64,000 nucleotides of DNA from Pseudomonas sp. Tri1 (GTDB lineage Bacteria; Pseudomonadota; Gammaproteobacteria; Pseudomonadales; Pseudomonadaceae), in assembly GCF_017968885.1 (NCBI RefSeq), contig NZ_CP072913.1, positions 5,186,501 through 5,250,500 of the forward strand. The letters run 5' to 3'. Each line of letters starts with the position of its first letter. The stretch's first letter is position 1. Made by a program: the position numbers and the translations under genes. The notes below the pieces were generated by a model. It did not search any database, was not told the origin of the DNA, and worked only from the letters and a program-made list of their open reading frames with translations. This document shows, piece by piece, positions 34,072 through 42,473 of this stretch.

Positions 34072-34482
34072 ATGCGCAAAGGTCCGTTGTGCCTGTTATG
34101 GGTCACGTTGGCGATCGGGGCACCCGCCCATGGCGAGGAGAGCACCGAGGGCAGTCATTCGACCCCCTTGTCCCTGAGCGCCGGCAGCCAGATCGCCGAA
34201 TTGCAGCAACGCTTGAAAGACAGCGAACGCCAGCGCGAAGAACTGAGCAAACAACTGCAAAGCGCCGACAGCGAACGCGAGAGCGCCTTGCTGGCGCGGT
34301 TGCGCCAGGAGAATCAGCGCTTGAAACTGCAACTCAAGGAAGCCCAGGCCAACCCCCTGCCACGCCTGTTGACCGATCAACAGCAATGGTTCGTCATTGG
34401 CGCCGGGGTAGCGCTATTGGCCCTGCTCTGCGGTATCTTTGCCAGCGGTGGACGTAGACAACGTCGGCAATGGCTAAATTGA
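34072..34482 (+). CDS. Exported coiled-coil protein with C-terminal membrane anchor
   Basis: A 136-residue protein: signal peptide (1-21, ends PAHG), a periplasmic coiled coil rich in Gln, Glu and Arg (about 38-93: IAELQQRLKDSERQREELSK ...), then one membrane segment (about 108-127) and a short basic cytoplasmic tail RRQRRQWLN. The layout recalls the C-terminal part of TIGR04211 (SH3-and-anchor, YgiM-like) proteins but without the SH3 domain. CAGGAG precedes the ATG. It ends 7 bases before the cpxR-like gene, so it probably leads that operon and may report on envelope state. Confidence 0.75.
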   Translation: MRKGPLCLLWVTLAIGAPAHGEESTEGSHSTPLSLSAGSQIAELQQRLKDSERQREELSKQLQSADSERESALLARLRQENQRLKLQLKEAQANPLPRLLTDQQQWFVIGAGVALLALLCGIFASGGRRQRRQWLN

Positions 34483-34489
34483 GTGAGTC

Positions 34490-35167
34490 ATGAGCGAGCT
34501 GTTACTGATTGATGATGACCAGGAGCTGTGTGAGCTCCTTGGCAGTTGGCTGGGCCAGGAAGGTTTCCAGGTCCGCGCCTGCCACGACGGCCAGAGTGCC
34601 CGCAAGGCACTGGCCGAAACCGCCCCGGCGGCGGTGGTGTTGGATGTAATGCTGCCCGACGGCAGCGGTCTGGAACTGCTCAAGCAGCTACGCAACGATC
34701 ACCCGGAGCTGCCGGTGCTGATGCTCTCGGCCCGTGGCGAACCGCTGGACCGCATCCTTGGCCTCGAACTGGGGGCCGACGATTACCTGGCCAAGCCCTG
34801 CGACCCGCGAGAACTGACCGCCCGCCTGCGCGCTGTGTTGCGCCGTAGCCACCCGGCGGCGGTGTCCAGCCAGATCGAACTGGGTGACCTGACCTTCAGC
34901 CCGGTGCGTGGCGTGGTCAGCATCGACGAACAGGAACAGACCCTCACCGTATCCGAAAGCCGTCTGCTCGAAGCGCTGCTCAAGCAGCCGGGCGAGCCGC
35001 TGGACAAGCAGGAACTGGCGCAGATCGCCCTGGGTCGCAAGCTCACCCTGTACGATCGCAGCCTCGATATGCACGTCAGCAACCTGCGCAAGAAAATCGG
35101 CCCCCACCCCGACGGCCGCCCACGCATCGTGGCCCTGCGCAGCCGTGGCTATTACTACAGCCTCTGA
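34490..35167 (+). CDS. CpxR-like response regulator
   Basis: OmpR/PhoB-type regulator of 225 residues. The receiver (1-118) keeps the acidic pair DDD, phospho-acceptor Asp at about 51 (AAVVLDVMLPDGSG) and Lys in LAKPCDP. The winged-helix domain has LGRKLTLYDRSLDMHVSNLRKKIGPHPDGRPRIVALRSRGYYYSL, very close to CpxR. The cognate kinase and a Spy/CpxP-like chaperone follow. The symbol cpxR is likely but I leave it out because Pseudomonas naming varies. Confidence 0.9.
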   Translation: MSELLLIDDDQELCELLGSWLGQEGFQVRACHDGQSARKALAETAPAAVVLDVMLPDGSGLELLKQLRNDHPELPVLMLSARGEPLDRILGLELGADDYLAKPCDPRELTARLRAVLRRSHPAAVSSQIELGDLTFSPVRGVVSIDEQEQTLTVSESRLLEALLKQPGEPLDKQELAQIALGRKLTLYDRSLDMHVSNLRKKIGPHPDGRPRIVALRSRGYYYSL

Positions 35168-35184
35168 ACACGGCACCGATTACT

Positions 35185-35214
35185 TGTGGCGGGGGGATAA
35201 ATCCCCTCGCCACG
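35185..35214. repeat. REP-like palindrome, GGGGAT family
   Basis: Arms TGTGGCGGGGGGAT and ATCCCCTCGCCACG, same family as 2485. Confidence 0.75.
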
Positions 35215-35378
35215 GTAATCCTCTCGCCACGCTTTTTGTGTTTGGCCCACACTGTTTTGTCAGGCCTGCACCAAATCGTCTTTACCCAAGCTTTACCCAC
35301 CCCTGACCGCCGCTGACCTTGATCTCCGTAATCTGCACTCATCCGGAACTGACCGGGAATGAGACAAGGAGATACCCC

Positions 35379-35816
35379 ATGCGCAAGACCCTTATCGCTC
35401 TGATGTTCGCTGCCGCCCTGCCCACCGTCGCCATGGCCATGCCTGGAGATGCAGGCCCGATGGGTCCGATGGAGGGCCCGCGCCACGGCGGCATGATGCA
35501 TGACAAAGGTCCCCTCAGTGACCTGGACCTGAGCCGCGAACAGCGCCAGCAGATCCGCAAGATCATGGGCGAGCAGCGCCATGAACGTCGCGAACTGGTA
35601 GAGAAATACCTGGCCAAATTGTCGCCAGCCGATCAGAAAGCCATGAAAGACGAAATGGAAGCCCGTCACCAGAAAGTCGACGCCCAGATCCGCGGTTTGC
35701 TCAAGCCTGAACAGCAAAAAGAGTTCGACGCGATCCAGAAGAAGCAAGCCGAGCGCCGCGCCGAGTGGGCCGAGTTCAAGGCCTGGAAAGCGCAGCAACC
35801 GCAAAAAGCGCAATAA
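35379..35816 (+). CDS. Spy/CpxP-family periplasmic chaperone-like protein
   Basis: Periplasmic protein of 145 residues. Signal peptide 1-20 (ends VAMA), then a Met/Gly/Pro/His-rich segment (about 21-43, with MGPMEGPRHGGMMHD, possibly metal-binding), then a helical, highly charged Spy/CpxP domain (LSDLDLSREQRQQIRKIMGEQRHERRELVEKYLAKLSPADQKAM) with two LTxxQ-like motifs (LSREQR and LKPEQQ). AAGGAGATACCCC is a near-ideal ribosome-binding site. It sits between the regulator and kinase genes, fitting a feedback inhibitor or stress chaperone for that system. Confidence 0.88.
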   Translation: MRKTLIALMFAAALPTVAMAMPGDAGPMGPMEGPRHGGMMHDKGPLSDLDLSREQRQQIRKIMGEQRHERRELVEKYLAKLSPADQKAMKDEMEARHQKVDAQIRGLLKPEQQKEFDAIQKKQAERRAEWAEFKAWKAQQPQKAQ

Positions 35817-35833
35817 TGCACTGAGATGCCCCC

Positions 35834-35866
35834 AGCCCAACGGCAACCGCCGTTGGGCTTTCTTTG
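35834..35866 (+). terminator. Terminator between spy-like and kinase genes
   Basis: Perfect 11-bp stem AGCCCAACGGC / GCCGTTGGGCT with AACC loop, then TTCTTTG. The kinase GTG lies only 17 bases beyond, so the kinase depends on read-through or a promoter inside spy. Confidence 0.8.
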
Positions 35867-35882
35867 TTTTCGAGGATTTACC

Positions 35883-37223
35883 GTGCGTTCATTGTTCTGG
35901 CGCATCCTGGCCAGTTTCTGGCTGGCCATCGCCCTGGTAGCAGGGCTTTCGATTCTTATGGGCCACATGCTCAACCAGGACGCCTGGATCCTCAGTCGCC
36001 ATCCGGGCCTCAACACCCTGCCCGAAGAGTGGACGCAAACCTACGAAAGCCAGGGCGAAGACGCGGCGCAGGAGATCCTGCAACAGCGCAAGCGCCAGTA
36101 TCACATCGACGTCCAGGTGCTCAACGAGAGCGGCGACCCGGTGGTGCGTGGCACCTTCCCCCGCCGCGCCGCGGCCTTCGAGGCGCGGCAGAACAATGAC
36201 GACCGACGCCTGCCCTGGCGGCGCCTGACCGATGAATTCACCAGCGCCAAAACCGGCGACACCTACCTGTTCATCTACCGCATCCCCCATCCCGAATTGG
36301 ACGCCTGGCACCGCGACAGTTTGCTCTGGCCCCTCAGTGCCTTGGGGATCGCCCTGGTGGTGTTGACCTTGTTCAGCCTGTTGGTGACCCTCTCTATCAC
36401 CCGCCCGCTGAGCCGCCTGCGTGGCGCCGTGCATGACCTGGGTCAAGCCACCTACCAGCAGAACAGCCTGGCCAAACTGGCCAATCGCCGGGATGAGTTC
36501 GGCGTACTGGCCACCGACTTCAACCGCATGGGCGCACGCCTGCAGAGCTTGATCGGCAGCCAACGGCAGCTATTGCGAGACGTGTCCCACGAATTGCGCT
36601 CGCCCCTGGCCCGACTGCGCATCGCCTTGGCATTGGCTGAACGGGCCAACCCCGAGGAACGGGAAAAGCTTTGGCCGCGCCTGACCCGCGAATGCGATCG
36701 CCTGGAAGCGCTGATCAGCGAAATCCTGGTCTTGGCCCGGGTCGATGCCGACAACGCCAGCGCCGAAGAGGTGGACCTCAATGGTTTGCTGGTCACAGTG
36801 CAAAAAGATGCGCAACTGGCCTCACCGGAACAAAGTGTGCAACTGGAAGCAGAGCCAAACCTGACCCTCAAGGGTTGGCCGACCATGATCGAGCGGGCGG
36901 TGGATAACCTTCTGCGCAACGCCCAGCGGTTCAACCCAACCGGGCAATCGATCGAGATGCGCGCGGTGCGCCAGGGCGAACGGATTCTGGTGAGCGTGCG
37001 CGACCACGGGCCGGGGGTAGAGGCCGAGCACCTGGGTCAGTTGGGCGAGCCGTTCTATCGTGCGCCCGGCCAGACCGCCGCCGGCCATGGCCTGGGCCTT
37101 GCCATTACGCGCCGCGCCGCCGAGCGTCATGGCGGCACGCTGGTGCTGGCCAATCACCCAGGCGGCGGATTCATCGCGACCTTGGAGTTGCCATTGGTGC
37201 CGGGAGCTGTTGTCCAGCCTTAA
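35883..37223 (+). CDS. CpxA-like sensor histidine kinase
   Basis: Inner-membrane kinase of 446 residues, starting with GTG (VRSLFWRILASFWLAIAL). TM1 (about 7-29), a periplasmic sensor of about 130 residues, TM2 (about 158-178), HAMP, then HisKA with SQRQLLRDVSHELRSPLARLRIALAL (phospho-His in the H-box SHELRSP, about 243) and HATPase with NLLRNAQRFNP, VRDHGPGV and GHGLGLAITRRAAERHGG. The partner is the regulator at 34490. Its weak position behind a terminator suggests low kinase expression relative to the chaperone. Confidence 0.9.
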   Translation: MRSLFWRILASFWLAIALVAGLSILMGHMLNQDAWILSRHPGLNTLPEEWTQTYESQGEDAAQEILQQRKRQYHIDVQVLNESGDPVVRGTFPRRAAAFEARQNNDDRRLPWRRLTDEFTSAKTGDTYLFIYRIPHPELDAWHRDSLLWPLSALGIALVVLTLFSLLVTLSITRPLSRLRGAVHDLGQATYQQNSLAKLANRRDEFGVLATDFNRMGARLQSLIGSQRQLLRDVSHELRSPLARLRIALALAERANPEEREKLWPRLTRECDRLEALISEILVLARVDADNASAEEVDLNGLLVTVQKDAQLASPEQSVQLEAEPNLTLKGWPTMIERAVDNLLRNAQRFNPTGQSIEMRAVRQGERILVSVRDHGPGVEAEHLGQLGEPFYRAPGQTAAGHGLGLAITRRAAERHGGTLVLANHPGGGFIATLELPLVPGAVVQP

Positions 37224-37535
37224 CCCCGCGGCGGAAGAAAACCAAACAGTGGCAGAGGATCTATCTGTGGCGAGGGGATTTATCCCGCTAGGGTGCGCAG
37301 CGCCTCCAAATGTGTCTGTCACCGCGGTGTAGCAGATAAACCAGGGGGTCGCTGCGCGGCCCCACGGGGATAAATTCCCTCGCCACAATGGGATCAAACC
37401 ACCCTTGAGTGAGCCACATTTTCCTCTCTCATATCAAAGCAGCCTTCATCAAACTAAACGATAATTCCTCTTATTCAAACTGCCCCGTCCTGTTAGACTT
37501 TGCGCCCTCGTTTCACTCATCTTCCAGGATGCCCG
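37224..37535. other. Intergenic region with REP-like pair before the di-heme gene
   Basis: About 310 bases: an inverted REP-like pair (37265-37389) and then about 145 bases that should contain the promoter of the di-heme/imelysin cluster. A GATAAT-rich stretch near 37459 is too poor a match to call a Fur box. Confidence 0.55.
37265..37389. repeat. REP-like inverted pair, GGGGAT family
   Basis: TGTGGCGAGGGGATTTATCC at the left and GGGGATAAATTCCCTCGCCA at the right form a long imperfect hairpin of about 125 bases. Confidence 0.8.
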
Positions 37536-38963
37536 ATGCCGTCGTTGCCTCTTCGTTTATGCGCTCTGTTCATGGCCCTGGGCCTGAGTGCCTGCGATGA
37601 TGCCCCGCGTTTTACCCAGGCCGAACCCGGCGAAGCCCGGTCCGGTGGCACCGCGACGGTACGCAAGACCGATCAGAACGCCTTCTCCCTGCCTTCGGCC
37701 AACCTGCCACCGTCGCGGCGCGTGGACTTCAGTGTCGGCAACAGCTTCTTCCGCAGCCCCTGGGTGATCGCTCCCTCGACTACCACGGCCCGGGACGGCC
37801 TCGGCCCCTTGTTCAACACCAATGCCTGCCAGAACTGTCACATCAAGGATGGTCGCGGTCATCCGCCGGCCCCAGACGCAAGCAGCGCAGTGTCGATGCT
37901 GGTGCGCCTGTCGATCCCCGATGCGCCGCCCTATGCCAAGGTCATCGAACAACTGGGGGTCGTGCCGGAACCGGTTTACGGCGGGCAATTGCAGGATATG
38001 TCCATCCCGGGCGTAGCCCCCGAAGGCAAGGTGCGGGTCGACTACAACCCCGTCCCCGTGCGTTTCAAGGACGGGACTGTCGTGGAACTGCGCAAGCCGA
38101 ACCTGCAGATCAGCCAACTGGCCTATGGGCCGATGCACCCCGACACGCGCTTTTCCGCCCGCGTCGCCCCGCCAATGATCGGCCTCGGGCTGCTGGAGGC
38201 CATCCCTGACGAAGCCATCCTGGCGAACGCCGAGGCTCAGGCGCGGGAGAAAAACGGCATCGCCGGCCGCCCCAATCAGGTCTGGGACGATGCCCAGCAA
38301 AAAACCGTCCTGGGACGGTTCGGCTGGAAGGCCGGGCAACCCAATCTTAATCAGCAGAACGTCCACGCCTTCTCCGGCGACATGGGCCTGACCACCAGCC
38401 TGCGGCCGTTCGACGACTGCACCGAGACCCAAGTCGACTGCAAGCGCGCGCCCAGCGGCAACGGCTCGGACGGTGAGCCGGAAGTCAGCGACAACATCCT
38501 GCGTCTGGTGCTGTTCTACAGCCGCAATCTCGCGGTGCCGGCCCGTCGCGAAGTGAACTCGCCCCAGGTGCTGGCCGGCAAGAATCTGTTTTTCCAGGCC
38601 GGTTGCCAGTCCTGCCACACACCGAAATACACCACCTCCGCCAACGCTGCCGAACCGGAGCTGGCGAACCAGGTCATCCGCCCTTACACCGACCTGCTGT
38701 TGCACGACATGGGTGAAGGCCTGGCCGACAACCGCAGCGAATTCAAGGCCAGCGGCCGTGACTGGCGAACCCCGCCGCTGTGGGGCATCGGCCTGACCGA
38801 AACCGTCAATGGCCACACCCAGTTCCTGCATGACGGTCGCGCCCGCAACCTGCTCGAAGCCGTGCTGTGGCATGGCGGTGAAGCGCAAGCGGCGCAGCGC
38901 CAGGTTTTATCGTTCAATGCCCAGCAGCGTGCCGCGCTACTGGCGTTCCTCAATTCCCTTTAA
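37536..38963 (+). CDS. Di-heme cytochrome-c-like lipoprotein (DUF1111, thiol-oxidoreductase-like)
   Basis: Exported lipoprotein of 475 residues with lipobox LSAC (Cys at 20). Two c-type heme motifs are present: CQNCH (about 104) in LFNTNACQNCHIKDGRGH and CQSCH (about 361) in FFQAGCQSCHTPKY. The body matches DUF1111 di-heme oxidoreductases, which occur beside imelysins. It starts at the ATG at 37536 after CCAGGA. First gene of a cluster with an imelysin-like lipoprotein and a DUF1513 protein, as in the icmP region of P. aeruginosa, thought to relate to iron or envelope homeostasis; the exact reaction is unknown. Confidence 0.88.
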   Translation: MPSLPLRLCALFMALGLSACDDAPRFTQAEPGEARSGGTATVRKTDQNAFSLPSANLPPSRRVDFSVGNSFFRSPWVIAPSTTTARDGLGPLFNTNACQNCHIKDGRGHPPAPDASSAVSMLVRLSIPDAPPYAKVIEQLGVVPEPVYGGQLQDMSIPGVAPEGKVRVDYNPVPVRFKDGTVVELRKPNLQISQLAYGPMHPDTRFSARVAPPMIGLGLLEAIPDEAILANAEAQAREKNGIAGRPNQVWDDAQQKTVLGRFGWKAGQPNLNQQNVHAFSGDMGLTTSLRPFDDCTETQVDCKRAPSGNGSDGEPEVSDNILRLVLFYSRNLAVPARREVNSPQVLAGKNLFFQAGCQSCHTPKYTTSANAAEPELANQVIRPYTDLLLHDMGEGLADNRSEFKASGRDWRTPPLWGIGLTETVNGHTQFLHDGRARNLLEAVLWHGGEAQAAQRQVLSFNAQQRAALLAFLNSL

Positions 38964-38991
38964 ACGCACTTTCCAGAACCGGGAGCCCGAC

Positions 38992-40056
38992 ATGTTCCGT
39001 CCCAAGCTGTTGTTCACCAGCCTCGCCGCCCTCGCCCTCGGAGCCTGTTCGCCCCAAGACCCGCAAGCGATCACCTCCGCGGCTATCGCCAAGCAAGTGA
39101 TCCTGCCGACCTACAGCCGCTGGGTCGATGCCGACCGGCAACTGGCGAGCAGCGCCCTGGCATTCTGCCAAGGCAAGGAAAACCTGGAGACTGCCCGCGC
39201 CGATTTCCTCAAGGCACAAAAAGCCTGGGCCGAGTTGCAACCGCTGCTGATCGGTCCACTGGCCGAGGGCAACCGTGCCTGGCAGGTGCAGTTCTGGCCG
39301 GACAAGAAAAACCTCGTGGGCCGTCAGGTCGAACAACTGGTCAACAGCGAGCCGCAGATCGACGCCGCCGGCCTGGCCAAGTCCAGCGTCGTGGTCCAAG
39401 GTCTTTCGGCCTACGAGTACCTGCTGTTCGACGCCAAGATCGACATGGCCGACAGTGCGCAGAAAGCCAAATACTGCCCGCTGCTGACCGCCATCGGTGA
39501 ACGCCAGAAACAACTGGCCGAAGAGATCCTGTCGCGCTGGAACACCAACGACGGCATGCTCGCCCAGATGAGCAAGTTCCCGAACCAGCGCTACGCTGAT
39601 TCTCACGAAGCCATCGCCGATCTGCTGCGGGTCCAGGTCACCGCCCTCGACACCTTGAAGAAAAAACTTGGTACGCCGATGGGCCGCCAGAGCAAGGGCG
39701 TGCCGCAACCGTTCCAGGCCGATGCCTGGCGCAGCCAGTCGTCGCTGCAAGGCCTGGAGGCCAGCCTGAGCGCGGCCAGGACCGTCTGGGTGGGCGTGGA
39801 CAACAAAGGCCTGCGCGGCCTGTTGCCCAACGACCAGAAACCATTGGCTGACAAAATCGATGCAGCCTACGAGGCATCCTTGAAGTTGTTCGCCAGCAGC
39901 CAGCGCACGCTGACCGAAATGCTCAACGACGACGCCGGGCGCCAGCAACTCAACGATCTGTATGACAGCCTCAACGTCGTCCATCGCCTGCACGAAGGCG
40001 AACTGGCCAAGGCGCTGGGCATTCAACTGGGCTTCAACGCCAACGACGGTGACTGA
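38992..40056 (+). CDS. Imelysin-family periplasmic lipoprotein
   Basis: All-helical imelysin-like protein of 354 residues with a lipoprotein signal (lipobox LGAC, Cys at 19). The signature region reads VVVQGLSAYEYLLFDAKID, where the imelysin GxHxxE motif would sit; the histidine is replaced (GLSAYE) and Glu remains, so metal binding may differ from classic M75/EfeO members. Second half: TVWVGVDNKGLRGLLPND and SLKLFASSQRTLTEM. Starts 28 bases after the di-heme gene and ends 2 bases before the DUF1513 gene. Confidence 0.85.
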   Translation: MFRPKLLFTSLAALALGACSPQDPQAITSAAIAKQVILPTYSRWVDADRQLASSALAFCQGKENLETARADFLKAQKAWAELQPLLIGPLAEGNRAWQVQFWPDKKNLVGRQVEQLVNSEPQIDAAGLAKSSVVVQGLSAYEYLLFDAKIDMADSAQKAKYCPLLTAIGERQKQLAEEILSRWNTNDGMLAQMSKFPNQRYADSHEAIADLLRVQVTALDTLKKKLGTPMGRQSKGVPQPFQADAWRSQSSLQGLEASLSAARTVWVGVDNKGLRGLLPNDQKPLADKIDAAYEASLKLFASSQRTLTEMLNDDAGRQQLNDLYDSLNVVHRLHEGELAKALGIQLGFNANDGD

Positions 40057-40058
40057 TC

Positions 40059-41156
40059 ATGTTTCGACGTCAGGCCCTGGCATTGGGCAGCTTGCTGCTC
40101 GGCGCCGTTACCCTGGGCGGCTGGACGCTGTTCAAGCAAAAGGACAAGAGTCCGCTCCTGCTTTCGGCACGGGACGATGGCGACGGCAAGCACTACGCCG
40201 TGGGCTATCGGCTGGACGGTAGCCGGGTGTTCGCCACCCAGGTCGGCCAGCGTTGCCATGACATCATCAACCACCCGACGTTGCCGGTTGCGCTGTTCGT
40301 CGCTCGTCGTCCAGGTACCGAAAGCTACCTGATCGACCTGCGCGACGGTGCGCTGCTGCAAACCATCAGCTCGTTACCGAACCGGCATTTCTACGGCCAC
40401 GCGGTCATCCATAAAGGTGGCGAATGGCTGTACGCCACCGAGAACGACACCACCGACCCAGGCCGCGGCCTGTTGGGCGTGTACCGTTTCGAAGGCGAGC
40501 GGCTGGTGCACAGCGGTGAGATTTCCACCCACGGCATCGGCCCGCACCAGGTGTCCTGGATGCCTGACGGCGAGACGCTGGTGGTGGCCAATGGCGGCAT
40601 TCGCACCGAGGCCGAAAGCCGGGTCGAAATGAACCTCGACGCCATGGAGCCGAGCCTGGTGCTGATGCAACGCGATGGCACCTTGCTGAGCAAGGAAACC
40701 CTCGCCCAGTCAATGAACAGCGTGCGTCACCTGGGTATCGCCAGCGACGGTACCATCGTTTCGGGCCAGCAGTTCATGGGCCCTGCCCACGAGCCCTCGG
40801 AGCTGCTGGCGATCAAGCGGCCAGGCCAACCGTTCCAAGCGTTTGCGGTGCCCGAGCAGCAATTGCAAGCCATGGGGCACTACACAGCCAGCGTCGCCGT
40901 GCACAGCGACCTGCGCCTGGTGGCCCTGACCGCTCCGCGCGGCAACCGCTTCTTCATCTGGGACCTGGACAGCGGCGAAGTGCGCCTGGATGCGCCTCTG
41001 CCAGATTGTGCCGGCGTGGGCGCGGTGGCCGACGGTTTCGTCGTGACGTCGGGCCAAGGGCGGTGCCGCTATTACGATTGTCGGCAGACACAACTGGTTG
41101 CAAAGCCGCTGGATCTACCAGCAGGGCTCTGGGACAACCATTTGCATCTGGCCTGA
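40059..41156 (+). CDS. DUF1513 beta-propeller-like protein, probable Tat substrate
   Basis: Protein of 365 residues. The N-terminus MFRRQALALGSLLLGAVTLGG has a twin arginine followed by a hydrophobic core, suggesting Tat export. The body is DUF1513 with propeller-like blades: HYAVGYRLDGSRVFATQVGQRCHDIINHPTLPVALFVARRPGTE, RHFYGHAVIHKGGEWLYATEND and GIGPHQVSWMPDGETLVVANGGI. Last gene of the three-gene cluster; always found with imelysins and DUF1111 proteins in my recollection, function unknown. Confidence 0.85.
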   Translation: MFRRQALALGSLLLGAVTLGGWTLFKQKDKSPLLLSARDDGDGKHYAVGYRLDGSRVFATQVGQRCHDIINHPTLPVALFVARRPGTESYLIDLRDGALLQTISSLPNRHFYGHAVIHKGGEWLYATENDTTDPGRGLLGVYRFEGERLVHSGEISTHGIGPHQVSWMPDGETLVVANGGIRTEAESRVEMNLDAMEPSLVLMQRDGTLLSKETLAQSMNSVRHLGIASDGTIVSGQQFMGPAHEPSELLAIKRPGQPFQAFAVPEQQLQAMGHYTASVAVHSDLRLVALTAPRGNRFFIWDLDSGEVRLDAPLPDCAGVGAVADGFVVTSGQGRCRYYDCRQTQLVAKPLDLPAGLWDNHLHLA

Positions 41157-41311
41157 GCAAGGGAGCGAAGCCTCTCGGCGCCGAGCTCCCTGGTTTTTCG
41201 GAAAAGTCCCACACTCCACCGGCCCTGCAGGATCTGGAATAGCCCGCACACTCGGAGTAATGTGCCCGCCTATCTGTATTTTCTCTCAGCTCTTTTCCAA
41301 GGAAGTGGAAC

Positions 41312-42460
41312 ATGCTGCGACGCCGCATGCTGATCATGTTGGGTGTTGTCCTGCTGGTGGTGCTGTTGCTCGCCGGCTACAAGGCCTTCTCCATTTACCA
41401 GCAGATCCAGATGTTTTCCGTACCGAAACCACCCGTCAGCGTCGCCGTGGCCACAGCCGTCGAGCAGCCCTGGCAAGCACGCCTGCCCACCGTTGGCAGC
41501 CTCAAGGCATTGCAAGGCGTGGACCTGAGCCTGGAAATTGCCGGGACGGTGCAAAAGGTGCAGTTCCAGTCCGGACAGAAGGTCAAGGCTGGCCAGCCGC
41601 TCCTGCAACTGGACAGTGACGTCGAAAGAGCCCTGCTGGAAACCGCCGAGGCCGACCTTGACCTGTCACAACTGGACTTCGGTCGCGGCCGACAACTGGT
41701 GGGCAGCCAGGCGATCTCCAAGGGCGAGTTCGACCGGCTCTCGGCGCAACTGAAAAAGAACCAGGCCACGGTCAATCAGCTCAAGGCTTCCCTGGCCAAG
41801 AAACAGATCCTGGTACCGTTCAGCGGCACCATCGGCATTCGCCAGGTGGACGTCGGCGACTACCTGGCCAGCGGCACGGTGATCGCCACCCTGCAGGACC
41901 TCAGCAGCCTTTATGTGGATTTCTACGTTCCCGAGCAAACCGTGCCCAGGCTCGCGGTTGCCCAGCCGGTCGACGTCAGCGTCTCGGCCTATCCCGGGCA
42001 GAACTTCGTCGGCACCATCAGTGCGATCAACCCCAAGGTCGAGGACAGCACTCGCAACGTGCTGGTGCGCGCCACCCTGGCCAACCCAGACGGCAAACTG
42101 TTGCCCGGCATGTTCGCCAACCTGCAGGTGATCCTGCCGGACGTGACTGCCGCCATTGTCGTGCCGGAAAGCGCGGTGACCTACACCCTCTATGGCAACT
42201 CCATGTACGTGGTGACGCAGAAAAAAGCCGCCGACGGCAGTATCGAGAAAGACGACAAGGGCCAGCCGATCCTGATCGCCGAACGGCGCTCCGTCGAAAC
42301 CGGCGAGCGACGCGACGGGCAGGTACTGGTTTCCAAGGGTGTGAAGAGCGGCGAACAGGTGGTGATCGCCGGCCAGATCAAGCTCGACAACGGTACGCCC
42401 ATCGCCATCAGCGACGACAAGACCCTGACCGAACAGAACAGCCCGCCGCGCGCGGACTGA
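41312..42460 (+). CDS. RND efflux periplasmic adaptor, MexV-like
   Basis: Membrane-fusion protein of 382 residues: N-terminal membrane anchor (about 6-27), lipoyl/barrel-sandwich halves (GTVQKVQFQSGQKVKAGQPLLQLDSDVERA and KKQILVPFSGTIGIRQVDVGDYL), an alpha hairpin between them, then the beta-barrel (YPGQNFVGTISAINPKVEDSTRNVLVRATLANPDGKLLPGMFA). No lipobox, so anchored by the N-terminal helix. AAGGAAGTGGAAC precedes ATG. Forms a pump with the next gene; the outer-membrane channel is not encoded here and is probably OprM-like. Neighbourhood matches mexVW of P. aeruginosa. Confidence 0.9.
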   Translation: MLRRRMLIMLGVVLLVVLLLAGYKAFSIYQQIQMFSVPKPPVSVAVATAVEQPWQARLPTVGSLKALQGVDLSLEIAGTVQKVQFQSGQKVKAGQPLLQLDSDVERALLETAEADLDLSQLDFGRGRQLVGSQAISKGEFDRLSAQLKKNQATVNQLKASLAKKQILVPFSGTIGIRQVDVGDYLASGTVIATLQDLSSLYVDFYVPEQTVPRLAVAQPVDVSVSAYPGQNFVGTISAINPKVEDSTRNVLVRATLANPDGKLLPGMFANLQVILPDVTAAIVVPESAVTYTLYGNSMYVVTQKKAADGSIEKDDKGQPILIAERRSVETGERRDGQVLVSKGVKSGEQVVIAGQIKLDNGTPIAISDDKTLTEQNSPPRAD

Positions 42461-42473
42461 TCAAGGAACCCCC

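Noticed and set aside
37455..37480. Fur box upstream of the di-heme gene
   Set aside because: GATAATTCCTCTTATTC matches only about half of the 19-base consensus.
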